DNA of 64,000 nt from CAVRQM01 sp964250775 (GTDB taxonomy: Bacteria > Pseudomonadota > Alphaproteobacteria > Acetobacterales > Acetobacteraceae), in the NCBI GenBank assembly GCA_964250775.1, contig CAXUHK010000002.1, positions 1 to 64,000 on the forward strand, in the 5' to 3' direction. The translations under genes were made by a program, and so were the position numbers. The notes under the pieces are model-generated. The model was given only the letters and a program-made list of their open reading frames with translations, made no database searches and was not told the DNA's origin. This document shows positions 1 to 8,500 of the stretch, piece after piece (positions within the stretch are counted from its first letter, which is position 1; each line of letters opens with the position of its first letter).

Positions 1-744
1 CCCGGAGACGTGGTGTGCGGCGGGGCCGGGACCATGCAGGTCGCCACCGCAGGCGGCGCCGCCACCAGCGTGAGCGGCGGCGGCGCCAGCACGATCTCCG
101 GGGGCACCGGCAGCCTGGCGACGTTCGGGGGTGCCGGCACGGAGTCCGTACAGGGCGGCAGCGCCGGCCGGAATTACCTGGTGGCCGGGGCCGGGGCCGC
201 GACCCTGTCCGGCGGCGGCAACGGCGACCAGCTCTACGCCAACGGCAGCGCCGGCGACACGCTGATCGCCAGCGTCGGCACGACCACGATGGGGGCGGTC
301 GGCTCGACCGGCAACAACGTGTTCTTCGGTAACAGCGGCAACGAGGTTATCGCCGCCGGCGGCGGCGTCGACTCGGTGATCGCCGGGGGCGGGGCCGCCA
401 CCATCTTCGGTGGTGCCGGCACCACCAACCTCTATGCCGGCTCCGGCACCAACGAGGTGTTCACGGCGGGGTCCGGGGCCGAGTTCGTCCAGGGCGGCAG
501 CGGCAACCTGAACGCCTTCCTGGCCAAGGGCGCGGCCCAGATCGGGCTGGCCAGCGGCAGCGCCGGCGGCACGCTGGCCATCTACGGCTTCAAGGTCGGG
601 ACAGACACGTTCCACCTGTCCGGCTACGGAACGGCGAATCCCACGCTGACCGTGGCCAGCGGCTCGACCAGCTTCACCCTGTCCGACAACACCCATGTCA
701 CCGTGTTCAACGTGACCAACCTGACCAGCGCGTCGTTCGTCTAA
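1..744 (+). CDS. Gly/Ala/Ser-rich repeat protein, C-terminal part (5' end outside window)
   Basis: The frame is open from the first base, so the true start lies upstream of the window. About 180 residues consist of short degenerate repeats of the GGAGT / GGSGN kind, as in RTX-like or adhesin-like secreted proteins, although the strict Ca-binding nonapeptide is not clear. The last 60 or so residues form a separate module (SAGGTLAIYGFK, then FHLSGYG, then SFTLSDNTHVT, ending SASFV). The same module ends the intact paralogue at 1595-2371, and a damaged version ends the relic at 1111-1395. It may be a secretion or anchoring tail; that is inference from its conservation. No enzymatic motif is seen. 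Confidence 0.75.
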   Translation, partial: PGDVVCGGAGTMQVATAGGAATSVSGGGASTISGGTGSLATFGGAGTESVQGGSAGRNYLVAGAGAATLSGGGNGDQLYANGSAGDTLIASVGTTTMGAVGSTGNNVFFGNSGNEVIAAGGGVDSVIAGGGAATIFGGAGTTNLYAGSGTNEVFTAGSGAEFVQGGSGNLNAFLAKGAAQIGLASGSAGGTLAIYGFKVGTDTFHLSGYGTANPTLTVASGSTSFTLSDNTHVTVFNVTNLTSASFV

Positions 745-752
745 GCCGAGCC

Positions 753-780
753 AGGGCCGGGGTTGCGATCCCCCGGCCCT
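753..780 (+). terminator. Probable hairpin terminator
   Basis: A perfect 10-bp stem (753-762 with 771-780) closes an 8-base loop, 8 bases after the stop of the first repeat protein. No T tract follows, so it may work as a Rho-assisted or processing hairpin. Confidence 0.5.
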
Positions 781-934
781 GATCGCGCTGCCCCCCAGGA
801 TTACCGACACGGCACCCAATGCTCGCAGCCATTGGTGGGACGTGTGCCGCGTGGATGGCCGGGTCAAGCCCGGCCATGACGTAAACTTTTGATTTTAATA
901 AATATATTGCGCCGGACAATCGTGGGTTCAGCCC

Positions 935-1006
935 GGGCACCAGTGCGTGGCCGCGTCCATCGCGAATGATGGGCACGCGAGGTCGACCAACGACGCGCAA
1001 CGGGAT
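935..1006 (+). repeat. Upstream duplicated segment, copy A
   Basis: These 72 bases align without gaps to 1516-1587, with 51 identical positions by hand count. Copy B lies directly before the start of the intact paralogue, so copy A marks the former 5' flank of a duplicated gene. It runs into the relic whose start codon is no longer recognisable. Confidence 0.6.
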
Positions 1007-1110
1007 CCCGATACACGGCAACCAGTCCGGACAGCGCCGTCAAACTGCGCAATGCGCTGCGCCAAGCCGCCGCCGCGGCCGACGTCGCCGCGTCCCGCGC
1101 GACGTTCAGC

Positions 1111-1395
1111 TTGCAGTCACATCCAGTGGCCGCCGGCATCGTGCCGGTCCGGAGCAAGGGTCCCGCGATGCCGACCATTCACGATCAGGATGCAGCGGCG
1201 GCGACGGTCCCCGCCGGCTGCACCGCGAACCGCAACGCCGCCGACACGCATCCCATCGGCGTCACCGACAGCAGCGCCGGCGGCACGCTCGCCACCGCAC
1301 CCACGACCGGCGGCTCGACCAACGCCACGCTATCCGACGACACGCCTGTCACGGTGATCGGCGTAGCCAATTTGATCGACGCGTCATTCATCTAA
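1111..1395 (+). pseudogene. Decayed paralogue of the Gly-rich repeat proteins
   Basis: An open frame of 94 codons ends with a degraded form of the module found in its two neighbours: SAGGTLA, a deletion where YGFK...FHLSGYG should be, then STNATLSDDTPVTVIGV and DASFI. The glycine-rich repeat section is gone. At the place where the duplicated upstream segment (935-1006) predicts the start, the ATG is not preserved. I read this as an internally deleted copy. It could still be translated from 1111, but no ribosome site supports that. Confidence 0.55.
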
Positions 1396-1515
1396 GTCGA
1401 ACAGGGTCAGGTACGTTGCCTTGGCCGTATTCGTGGCACGCAATTTCGTAATTACCGCCGTGCATTTTGCGTGGCGTGCCTGTATTGATTGTAACTTGAT
1501 TGCTCGGTGCGATCC

Positions 1516-1587
1516 GCGCACCAGTATGGGGCCGCCTCCATTAAGGATCGCGGGTCCTCGCGGTCGATCAACAACGCATGACGGGAT
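1516..1587 (+). repeat. Upstream duplicated segment, copy B
   Basis: Counterpart of 935-1006. It ends 7 bases before the ATG at 1595 and so should contain the promoter or 5' leader of the intact repeat protein. A short inverted repeat around CGCGGGTCCTCGCG lies within it. Confidence 0.6.
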
Positions 1588-1594
1588 TTGAGCA

Positions 1595-2371
1595 ATGGCA
1601 GACAGTTGGGGTACGATCGCGGCCAACGCGGTCAGGGATGCCGGTGTGACGGCCAGCGACGCGGTTGCGGGCGGGACGACGACCGCAGCCAACGCGGCCT
1701 CGGGCGCGACCGCGGCCGCCGCGGTTTCGGGAGCAGTGACGACAGCGACTAACGCCGTCAACGGCGCCGCGACCATTGCGGGCGGCGCGGTCTCTGATGC
1801 CGTGACGGTGCCGTCCGGATCGGCCCACATCATCGTCCTGGGCGCCGGCAGCGATGCGGTCGCCAGCACCGGCGCCGACACCATCATCGGCGGCCTCGGC
1901 AGCGGCACCATCACCGCGAGCGGCGGCGGGCAGGTGGTGTTCGGCGGCGCGGGTCCGATGACCTTCGCGAGCGGCGGCGCCGCGACGGTGGTGGGCGGCG
2001 TCGGCAACGCGACGCTGTTCGGCTCCAACGCCGCCGGCACCACCGACATCTACACCGGCGCCGGCAGCAGCGTGTTCGTGGGCGGCTCGGGCAACACCGT
2101 CATGCAGGGCTTCGCCACCGGCACCACGACCACGGCGTTCGACGGCGCCGGGGCCACCGAGTTTGGGCTGACCAACGGCAGCGCCGGCGGCTCGCTGGCC
2201 ATCTACGGTTTCAAGGCCGGCACCGACAGCTTCCACCTGGCCGGCTACGGCAGCCCTGACGCCTCCGCCGGAGCCACCACCGCCGCCGGCTCGACCAGCT
2301 TCACCCTGTCCGACAACACCCATGTGACGCTGGTCGGCATCACCAGCCTCGGCAGCGGCTCGTTCGTCTGA
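1595..2371 (+). CDS. Ala/Gly-rich repeat protein with conserved C-terminal module
   Basis: A 258-residue protein with no classical N-terminal signal peptide. Residues 1-70 are Ala/Thr-rich (AANAV, TTAANAAS-like units). Residues 75-190 carry repeats such as GGLGSG, GGAGPM and GGSGN. The last 65 residues are the shared module (SAGGSLAIYGFKAGTD, FHLAGYG, SFTLSDNTHVT, GSGSFV). The absent signal peptide together with a conserved C-terminal tail would suit type I secretion, which uses C-terminal signals; no exporter genes are in view, so this is inference. The ATG at 1595 follows the duplicated leader and has only a weak upstream purine stretch (GACGGGA). Confidence 0.75.
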   Translation: MADSWGTIAANAVRDAGVTASDAVAGGTTTAANAASGATAAAAVSGAVTTATNAVNGAATIAGGAVSDAVTVPSGSAHIIVLGAGSDAVASTGADTIIGGLGSGTITASGGGQVVFGGAGPMTFASGGAATVVGGVGNATLFGSNAAGTTDIYTGAGSSVFVGGSGNTVMQGFATGTTTTAFDGAGATEFGLTNGSAGGSLAIYGFKAGTDSFHLAGYGSPDASAGATTAAGSTSFTLSDNTHVTLVGITSLGSGSFV

Positions 2372-2538
2372 GTGCCCGCTCTGAGGCAACGTCGCTGTAG
2401 CTCCGCTTCGCACCGATTCTCGACGGTCAAGCAGGGGCATTTCCGGTCCTGGGCTTCCCTTGACACTACGGATCGCCCGGCGGACCCTGACGTCAAAGAC
2501 GCGGCGTCTGGCATTGACGCCGCCAGGGAGAGACGTTC
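2372..2538 (+). promoter_or_regulatory. Leader region of the sugar ABC operon
   Basis: This 167-base gap precedes the ABC importer operon. A TTGACA -35-like hexamer lies at 2460-2465, and a perfect 6-bp palindrome (AGACGC-G-GCGTCT, 2497-2509) could be an operator. A GGGAGAG ribosome site lies just before the ATG at 2539. No regulator gene is adjacent. Confidence 0.35.
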
Positions 2539-3495
2539 ATGCACGCGGCCGGAACCCGACTGATCCTCGCTTCGGCGGTCGCTTGCCTCGCGGCAGTACC
2601 CGTGGTGCGTGCCGAGGCCAAGGTCCTGCTCGGCCTGGTGTCGATCTCCGCCAACGAGGCCAACAACCAGCGGTTCATCGCCGGCGCCAGCAAGGCGGCC
2701 ACCGGCCTCGGCTGGGACGTGTCGGTGATCGACGCCGCCGGCAGCGCCGACCAGGCCAATGCCGCTATCCAAAACCTGGTGCAGCGCCGCGCCGGCGCCA
2801 TCGTGGAGATGGTGTTCCCGGTCAGCTCGCTAGGCGCCGGGCTCAGGGCCGCCCAGGCGGCGGGCATCCCGGTCGCGAGCTGGGGCGGCGGCATGGGCCG
2901 CGGCGTCGTCGCGACTAACGGCTCCGGCGGGCCGATGGCCAAGCCGATCGTCGAGCAGCTCGTGGCCGATCTCGGCGCCCACGGCTCGGTGCTCGAACTG
3001 ACCTACCACACCGGCGAGGTGTGCCGGCAGCGCGAGGCGGTGGCCGACACCATCCTGGCCGCCGCCCCCGGCCTCAAGGTCACCAAGGACGAGGTCCGCA
3101 TCCCGGGCTACTTCCAGGACGGCGCGCAGTACGCGACCGCCTGGCTCGCGGCGCACCCGGCGAGCACGGAGCCGTTGGCGATCTGGGGCTGCTGGGACGA
3201 CCCGGCGGTCGGCGCGATCTCGGCCCTGCGCCAGCAGCGACGCACCGACGTCAAGGTCTACGGCGTGAACGGCAACGCGCAGGCGGTGGACGCGATCCAG
3301 AAGGGCCGCATGACCGCCACCGCCTGGCAGGACAGCTTTACCGAGGGCGAGCGGCTGGTGGCGACGCTGGACGCCGCGCGCCAGGCCGGCGCGTCATGGC
3401 AGCCTAAGGCGGTGGAAGTGCCGGCCGTAATGGTGACGAAAGCCAGCGTCGACGGCTTCCTCAAGCTGCACCCGGACGCCAACCCAACCAATTGA
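2539..3495 (+). CDS. Periplasmic sugar-binding protein of ABC importer
   Basis: 318 residues. A signal peptide of about 25 residues (ILASAVACLAAVPVVRAEA) is followed by a type I periplasmic-binding fold of the Peripla_BP_4/ribose-binding class, with DVSVIDAAGSADQANAAIQN and a later VKVYGVNGNAQAVDAIQ segment typical of the family. It would capture a sugar or sugar-like ligand and hand it to the membrane components encoded next. Its stop overlaps the ATG of the ATPase gene (TGATG), so the two are translationally coupled. The ligand cannot be told from sequence. Confidence 0.85.
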   Translation: MHAAGTRLILASAVACLAAVPVVRAEAKVLLGLVSISANEANNQRFIAGASKAATGLGWDVSVIDAAGSADQANAAIQNLVQRRAGAIVEMVFPVSSLGAGLRAAQAAGIPVASWGGGMGRGVVATNGSGGPMAKPIVEQLVADLGAHGSVLELTYHTGEVCRQREAVADTILAAAPGLKVTKDEVRIPGYFQDGAQYATAWLAAHPASTEPLAIWGCWDDPAVGAISALRQQRRTDVKVYGVNGNAQAVDAIQKGRMTATAWQDSFTEGERLVATLDAARQAGASWQPKAVEVPAVMVTKASVDGFLKLHPDANPTN

Positions 3496-5039
3496 TGCCG
3501 GCGCTCGTCGAGGCACAGGCACTCATCGAAGTCCGGGCGCTCGTCAAGCGGTTCGGCGGGGTCCACGCCCTGCGCGGCGTGGACCTGCACGTCCATCGCG
3601 GCGAGGTGCTTGGCCTGATCGGCGCCAACGGCGCCGGCAAGTCGACGCTCATCAAGATCCTCGCCGGCATCGAACAGCCGGACGGCGGGACGCTGCTGAT
3701 CGACGGCCGGCCCGCGACGATTCCGGACACCGCCACGGCGCTGCGCCACGGGCTGAGCTTCATCCACCAGGAACTGAACCTGGTGGGTCAGATGAGCGTG
3801 CTGCAGAACCTCGGGCTGGGGCTGCCGCAGGCGTCGCGGGCCGGGTTGTTCGACCGTGGCGGGCTGACCCGGGCGGCGCTGCCGGTGCTCCGCCGCCTCG
3901 GCATCGACGTGGCGCTCGACCGCCGCGTGGCGTCGCTGCCCGTGGCGCAGAGATGGCTGGTCGCCATCGCGCACGCGTTGCTGCACGCCTCGCGGCTGAT
4001 CGTCATGGACGAGCCCACCGCGTCGCTGTCGTCGCGCGAGGCCGACACGCTGATGGCCATCGTGCGCCAGCTCTCGGCGGACGGCGTGGCCATCCTCTAC
4101 GTGTCGCACCGGCTCGACGAGATCCTGGCGCTGTGCCATCGCGTGACCGCGTTCCGCGACGGCAGCATGGTGATGCAGGCGCCGCGCGCCAGCCTCGACC
4201 GCGCCATGCTGGTGGAAGCGGTCGTGGGCCACGCGACGCCCGCCACGGAGCGCGCCGCGCCATCTGTCGGCCGACGTGTCGCCCGAGAGGCGGTGCTGTC
4301 GGTCGACGGGTTGCGCCGCGCGCCCGTGGTGCGCGGGGTCGGCTTCACCCTGTTCTCCGGCGAGGTGCTGGGATTGGCCGGGCTGGTCGGCGCCGGCCGC
4401 AGCGAGACGGCGCGGATGCTGTTCGGGGCGGACCGGCCCGACGCCGGCACGATGCGCCTGGACGGCCGGCCGTTCGCGCCGCGGCAGCCGGCCGACGCGG
4501 TGCGGGCCGGCGTGGCGCTGGTGCCGGAGGAGCGACGCTCGGAAGGCCTGATCCTGGACAAGAGCGTCGCCTTCAACGCCACGCTCACCGTGCTTGACAA
4601 GCTCACCTGGGCGCCGGGCCTGCCGCTGCTGTCCATGCCGCGCCGGAAGGCGCTGGCGGAACAACTCGGCGCGCGGCTGATGCTGCGCGCCGCCTCGACC
4701 GAGCTGGCGGTGGGCCGGCTGTCCGGCGGCAACCAGCAGAAGGTGGTGCTGGCGAAATGGCTCGCCGCCCGCCCGCGCGTGCTGATCCTCGACGAGCCGA
4801 CGCGTGGGGTCGACGTCGCCGCCCGCGCCGAGATCCACCGCTTCGTGCGCGAGCTGGCGGACGCCGGCGTCGCGGTGCTGGTGATCTCCTCGGAACCGGA
4901 CGAACTGCCCGACTTGGCCGACCGGGTGCTGGTCATGGTCGAGGGCCGCATCACCGCCGAGCTTGCCGGGGGCGCCGTCACCCGCGCCGGGATCGTCGCC
5001 GCCAGCTACGAAACCGCGCCGGCGCCGATCCCCGCGTGA
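3495..5039 (+). CDS. Sugar ABC transporter ATPase (duplicated ABC domains)
   Basis: 514 residues with two ABC modules, as in RbsA/MglA/XylG. The first has Walker A GANGAGKST (residues 43-51) and Walker B VMDEPTASLSS, but a degenerate signature (LPVAQRW). The second has a degenerate Walker A (GLVGAGRSE), a clean signature LSGGNQQKV and Walker B LILDEPTRGVD. One good and one degenerate site is normal for this family. I chose the ATG at 3495 rather than a TTG at 3492 because it forms a TGATG overlap with the binding-protein gene. Confidence 0.92.
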   Translation: MPALVEAQALIEVRALVKRFGGVHALRGVDLHVHRGEVLGLIGANGAGKSTLIKILAGIEQPDGGTLLIDGRPATIPDTATALRHGLSFIHQELNLVGQMSVLQNLGLGLPQASRAGLFDRGGLTRAALPVLRRLGIDVALDRRVASLPVAQRWLVAIAHALLHASRLIVMDEPTASLSSREADTLMAIVRQLSADGVAILYVSHRLDEILALCHRVTAFRDGSMVMQAPRASLDRAMLVEAVVGHATPATERAAPSVGRRVAREAVLSVDGLRRAPVVRGVGFTLFSGEVLGLAGLVGAGRSETARMLFGADRPDAGTMRLDGRPFAPRQPADAVRAGVALVPEERRSEGLILDKSVAFNATLTVLDKLTWAPGLPLLSMPRRKALAEQLGARLMLRAASTELAVGRLSGGNQQKVVLAKWLAARPRVLILDEPTRGVDVAARAEIHRFVRELADAGVAVLVISSEPDELPDLADRVLVMVEGRITAELAGGAVTRAGIVAASYETAPAPIPA

Positions 5040-5986
5040 GGCGCCTGCTGCTCCTGCTGTCGCGCTACGGCACGCTGATCGGGCTGGCCCTGATGCTGGC
5101 CGGCTTCTCCGCCCTGGCGCCGGCGGCGTTCCCCAGCGTGGGCAACCTGGTCAACGTGCTCAACCAGGCGTCGCTGGCGATGATCGTCGCCGGCGGCCTG
5201 ACGGTGGCGGTGATCGTCGGCGAGCTCGACCTCTCGATCGGCTTCTTCGCGAGCTTCGCCGGCGTGCTGGTGACTGGACTCATGGCGCGCCAGCATTGGC
5301 CGGTGCCGGTCGCGATCGGCGGCGTGCTGGGCTGTGGCGCGTTGATGGGGCTGGTCAACGGCTTCATCGTGACCCGCGTCGGCGTCAACTCGGTGATCGC
5401 GACGCTCGGCACCGGCACCATCGTCGTGGGCCTGAACTTCGCCTACTCCACTGGCGCGCCGATCGTCTCCGGCGTGCCCGACAGTTTCGTCGACATCGCG
5501 CTGAACCGCACCGCCGGCATCCCCAACGACGTCCTCATCATGGCGGCGGTGATGCTGGCGCTGTGGGCGCTGGTCGAGCGGACGACGGTCGGCCAGCAGA
5601 TCCAGGCCGTCGGCGGCAACCCGGTGGCGGCACGGCTGTCCGGCATCCGGGTCGAGCGGATCAAGACGCTGGGCTTCGTCGCCAGCGGGGTGTGCGCGGC
5701 GCTGACCGGCGTCCTGCTCGCCGCGGCCCTGGGCAGCGGCACCACCAGCGCCGCCGACAGCTACCTGCTGACCGCGTTCGCGGCGGTGTTCCTGGGCTCG
5801 GCCACCCTGCGCGACGGCGAGTTCCACGTGCTGGGCACCTTCTTCGGCGTGCTCATCATCGCGGTCGGCTTCAACGGGCTGGCGATCTTCGGGGCGCCCA
5901 CCTTCAGCCAGTACGTGTTCCAGGGATCGTTGCTGATCGTGGCGGTGGGCCTGTCCAGCCTCGGGCGGCTGTACGGCCGGCGCTGA
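5036..5986 (+). CDS. Sugar ABC transporter permease (RbsC/BPD_transp_2 family)
   Basis: About 316 residues, very hydrophobic, with eight or more predicted membrane segments. The family motif ELDLSIG is near residue 60 and GGNPVAARLSGI near residue 200. The start is taken as GTG at 5036, which overlaps the ATPase stop as GTGA; an open frame runs further upstream but would overlap the ATPase gene deeply. It completes a three-gene importer. The next gene converges 5 bases away. Confidence 0.88.
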   Translation: MRRLLLLLSRYGTLIGLALMLAGFSALAPAAFPSVGNLVNVLNQASLAMIVAGGLTVAVIVGELDLSIGFFASFAGVLVTGLMARQHWPVPVAIGGVLGCGALMGLVNGFIVTRVGVNSVIATLGTGTIVVGLNFAYSTGAPIVSGVPDSFVDIALNRTAGIPNDVLIMAAVMLALWALVERTTVGQQIQAVGGNPVAARLSGIRVERIKTLGFVASGVCAALTGVLLAAALGSGTTSAADSYLLTAFAAVFLGSATLRDGEFHVLGTFFGVLIIAVGFNGLAIFGAPTFSQYVFQGSLLIVAVGLSSLGRLYGRR

Positions 5987-5991
5987 AGCGG

Positions 5992-6855
5992 TCAGGCGAC
6001 GCGGAAGATGCCGAAGCCCTCGACCTCGCGGACCTGCTCGAACCGCGCCCAGCGGTCGAAATCGTGCAGGATCACCAGCCGGTCGAGGTCGCCCGCGATC
6101 TCCTTGTTGATGCGGTCGAGCGAGCGGAGCTGGTCCCAGACGCTGCCGATGCCGGAGCCGAGCGGGATGTAGACCCCGTCATTGTCGGTCCCGGTCAGGT
6201 TGCGCGCGCCGTAGACGCAGTCGCCGGACACCACCACCCGCCCCTTCGCGGTGTCCAGCACGACGAACTGCTGGCCGATGGTGTGGCCCTCGCCGGTGCG
6301 GGCGTGCACGCCGGGCAGCACGTCGTCGGTGTCGCCGTCGAGCAGCATGAGGCGGTGCTCGCGCGCGGCATCCAGCGCGCTGTAGATGTCGTCGGGATCG
6401 AGCACCTGCGTTAGGAAGCCGAACTGGCGCGGCAGCGCCATCAGCTCGATCCAGCTCAGGAACTCGCGTTTCTGGATGTGCAGCCGGGCGCGCGGGAACT
6501 GCTCGATCGACCCCATATGGTCGAAATGCGCGTGCGACAGCACGATGTCGGTGACGTCCGCCGGGGTCACGCCGATCTCGGCCAACATCCGAACCGGCGA
6601 GATCCAGCGCGGGATGCCGAACTTCTCCGCCACCGCGACGCCGTTGCCCTCGCGCATGAAGCCGCAATCGACCAGGATGGTGCGGCCATGCCCCTGCGCG
6701 CAGACGAAGGCGAACGGCACGTCCATGCCGCCCTCGCCATAGGCGCCCTGGATCAGGCTGGCGACCGGCTGGTCCTTGCTCCTCGCGTACTCGACCACGA
6801 ACACGTCCCAGAGCCCGTCCGATGCCGACCCGGCAGCGCCGTTGCCATCCGCCAT
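5992..6855 (-). CDS. Metallo-beta-lactamase-fold hydrolase (N-acyl homoserine lactonase-like)
   Basis: 287 residues. The zinc motif HAHFDHMG is intact near residues 108-115, with further ligands in GEGHTIGQ and GDCVY, and ILHDFDRW near the C-terminus fits the AHL-lactonase branch (AttM/AiiB type). The family opens lactone rings, including quorum-sensing signals, but the substrate here is untested. The gene faces the ABC operon tail to tail and is divergent from the YghU gene. Confidence 0.75.
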   Translation of the reverse strand: MADGNGAAGSASDGLWDVFVVEYARSKDQPVASLIQGAYGEGGMDVPFAFVCAQGHGRTILVDCGFMREGNGVAVAEKFGIPRWISPVRMLAEIGVTPADVTDIVLSHAHFDHMGSIEQFPRARLHIQKREFLSWIELMALPRQFGFLTQVLDPDDIYSALDAAREHRLMLLDGDTDDVLPGVHARTGEGHTIGQQFVVLDTAKGRVVVSGDCVYGARNLTGTDNDGVYIPLGSGIGSVWDQLRSLDRINKEIAGDLDRLVILHDFDRWARFEQVREVEGFGIFRVA

Positions 6856-6979
6856 GTCACGATCTCCTGTCCGCCGCCGAATCGTGCCCAGCTCTTAAAG
6901 CGGTGGCCCTTGAAGCGCCAGCCGATGCCGCCATGATGCACCTCGGGCGAGCCGATGCCAAAACCCGGAGGGACAGCGG

Positions 6980-7855
6980 ATGACCGACGCTTCAGACTAC
7001 ACGCCACCGGAAATCTGGACCTGGGACCAGGAGAGCGGCGGCCGGTTCGCGTCCATCAACCGCCCGGTCGCCGGGGCCACGCACGACAAGGAACTGCCGG
7101 TCGGCCGCCATCCGCTGCAGCTCTACTCGCTGGCGACACCCAACGGCGTCAAGATCACGGTCATGCTGGAGGAGTTGCTGGCGCAGGGCCATGCCGGCGC
7201 GGAGTACGACGCCTGGCTGATCCGCATCAACGAGGGCGACCAGTTCGGCAGCGGCTTCGTGGCGATCAACCCCAACTCGAAAATCCCGGCGCTGCTGGAC
7301 CGCGGCGGCCCGGAGCCGATCCGGGTGTTCGAATCGGGCGCGATCCTGCTCTACCTGGCGGAAAAGTTCGGCGCGTTCCTGCCGACCGACATCCGGACCC
7401 GCACCGAATGCCTGTCCTGGCTGTTCTGGCAGATGGGCAGCGCTCCCTATGTCGGCGGGGGCTTCGGCCACTTCTACGCCTATGCGCCGAGCAAGATGGA
7501 ATACCCCATCAACCGTTTCGCGATGGAGGCGAAGCGCCAGCTCGACGTGCTGAACCAGCGCCTGGCGGACAACGAGTACCTGGCAGGGGCTGAGTATTCC
7601 ATCGCCGACATCGCGGTCTGGCCCTGGTACGGCGGCCTCGCCAAGGGGCTGCTCTACGGGGCGGGCACGTTCCTGCAGGTCCAGGACTATACCCACGTGC
7701 AACGCTGGGACGAGCTGATCGCGGCACGCCCGGCCGTGCAGCGCGGGCGCATGGTCAACCGCATCTCCGGCGAGCCGTCCAGCCAGTTGCCCGAACGCCA
7801 CGACGCGGGCGACTTCGAGACCAGGACGCAGGACAAGCTGACGGCCGGAGCCTGA
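6980..7855 (+). CDS. yghU: YghU-type glutathione transferase / disulfide-bond oxidoreductase
   Basis: 291 residues with an N-terminal thioredoxin-like domain (LQLYSLATPNGVKITVMLEE, then NPNSKIPALLD and FESGAILLYLAEKFG) and an all-alpha C-terminal GST domain. The extended N-terminal arm (about 45 residues before the fold) and the TPNG motif are those of YghU/YfcG, which reduce disulfides with glutathione. An ATG preceded by GGAGGGACAGCGG supports the start. The nicotinamidase gene follows 9 bases after the stop. Confidence 0.85.
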   Translation: MTDASDYTPPEIWTWDQESGGRFASINRPVAGATHDKELPVGRHPLQLYSLATPNGVKITVMLEELLAQGHAGAEYDAWLIRINEGDQFGSGFVAINPNSKIPALLDRGGPEPIRVFESGAILLYLAEKFGAFLPTDIRTRTECLSWLFWQMGSAPYVGGGFGHFYAYAPSKMEYPINRFAMEAKRQLDVLNQRLADNEYLAGAEYSIADIAVWPWYGGLAKGLLYGAGTFLQVQDYTHVQRWDELIAARPAVQRGRMVNRISGEPSSQLPERHDAGDFETRTQDKLTAGA

Positions 7856-7864
7856 CGCCGGGTC

Positions 7865-8500
7865 ATGGGCATGGAACTCACGAACCGGGACGTGCTGGTC
7901 GTGGTCGACGTGCAGGAGGATTTCCTGCCCGGCGGAGCGCTGCCGGTGCCGGACGGCGATGCCGTGATCGCCCCCTGCAACGCGCTCGGGCGCCGGTTCG
8001 CCCATGTCGTGCTGACGCAGGACTGGCATCCGCCGGGCCACGCCTCGTTCGCGTCGACCCATCCCGGCAAGCGGCCGTTCGTCGACACGGCCGAATTGTC
8101 TTATGGCGCCCAGGTGCTGTGGCCTGACCATGTGATCCAGGGCACGCCGGGCGCGGCGCTGGCGAGCGGCCTCGACATGTCGCGCGCGGAACTCATCATC
8201 CGCAAGGGCTGCAACCCCGCCATCGACAGCTACTCCGCCTTCACGGAAGCCGATCACGTCACCACCACGGGACTGGCCGGGTACCTGCGGGCGCGCGGCA
8301 TGGAGCGGGTGTTCGTCTGCGGGCTGGCGACCGATTTCTGCGTGGCGCTGACCGCGATGGACGCGCGCGAGGCGGGGTTCCAAACTTTCGTCGTGGCCGA
8401 CGCGGTGCGCGGCATCGACATCGATGGCAGCATCGACAAAGCGTGGGCCAGGATGGTGGCGTGCGGCGTGGAGCGGATCGAGCGGGCGGCGCTGGCCTAG
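7865..8500 (+). CDS. pncA: Nicotinamidase (isochorismatase-like hydrolase)
   Basis: 211 residues. The catalytic triad is visible as D15 (VVDVQEDF), K114 (IRKG) and C159 (ATDFCVAL). The metal site is in TQDWHPPGH (D53, H55, H59). The family converts nicotinamide to nicotinate and ammonia for NAD salvage in the cytoplasm; full length matches PncA. The TAG stop lies inside the terminal repeat of the downstream IS481-type element, so the insertion may have supplied the stop and trimmed a few C-terminal residues. Confidence 0.88.
   Translation: MGMELTNRDVLVVVDVQEDFLPGGALPVPDGDAVIAPCNALGRRFAHVVLTQDWHPPGHASFASTHPGKRPFVDTAELSYGAQVLWPDHVIQGTPGAALASGLDMSRAELIIRKGCNPAIDSYSAFTEADHVTTTGLAGYLRARGMERVFVCGLATDFCVALTAMDAREAGFQTFVVADAVRGIDIDGSIDKAWARMVACGVERIERAALA

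Noticed and set aside
1..2371. CRISPR or minisatellite array suggested by the repeated GGC-rich units
   Set aside because: The repeats are degenerate, in frame and without spacers; they encode Gly-rich protein repeats.
1568..2440. Long minus-strand frame of 290 codons opposite the repeat protein
   Set aside because: It is an Arg/Ala/Gly-rich shadow of the plus-strand gene with no family match. Similar shadows elsewhere (for example 3258-4838, 13101-14813, 15239-16936 and 49445-51388) were left out for the same reason.
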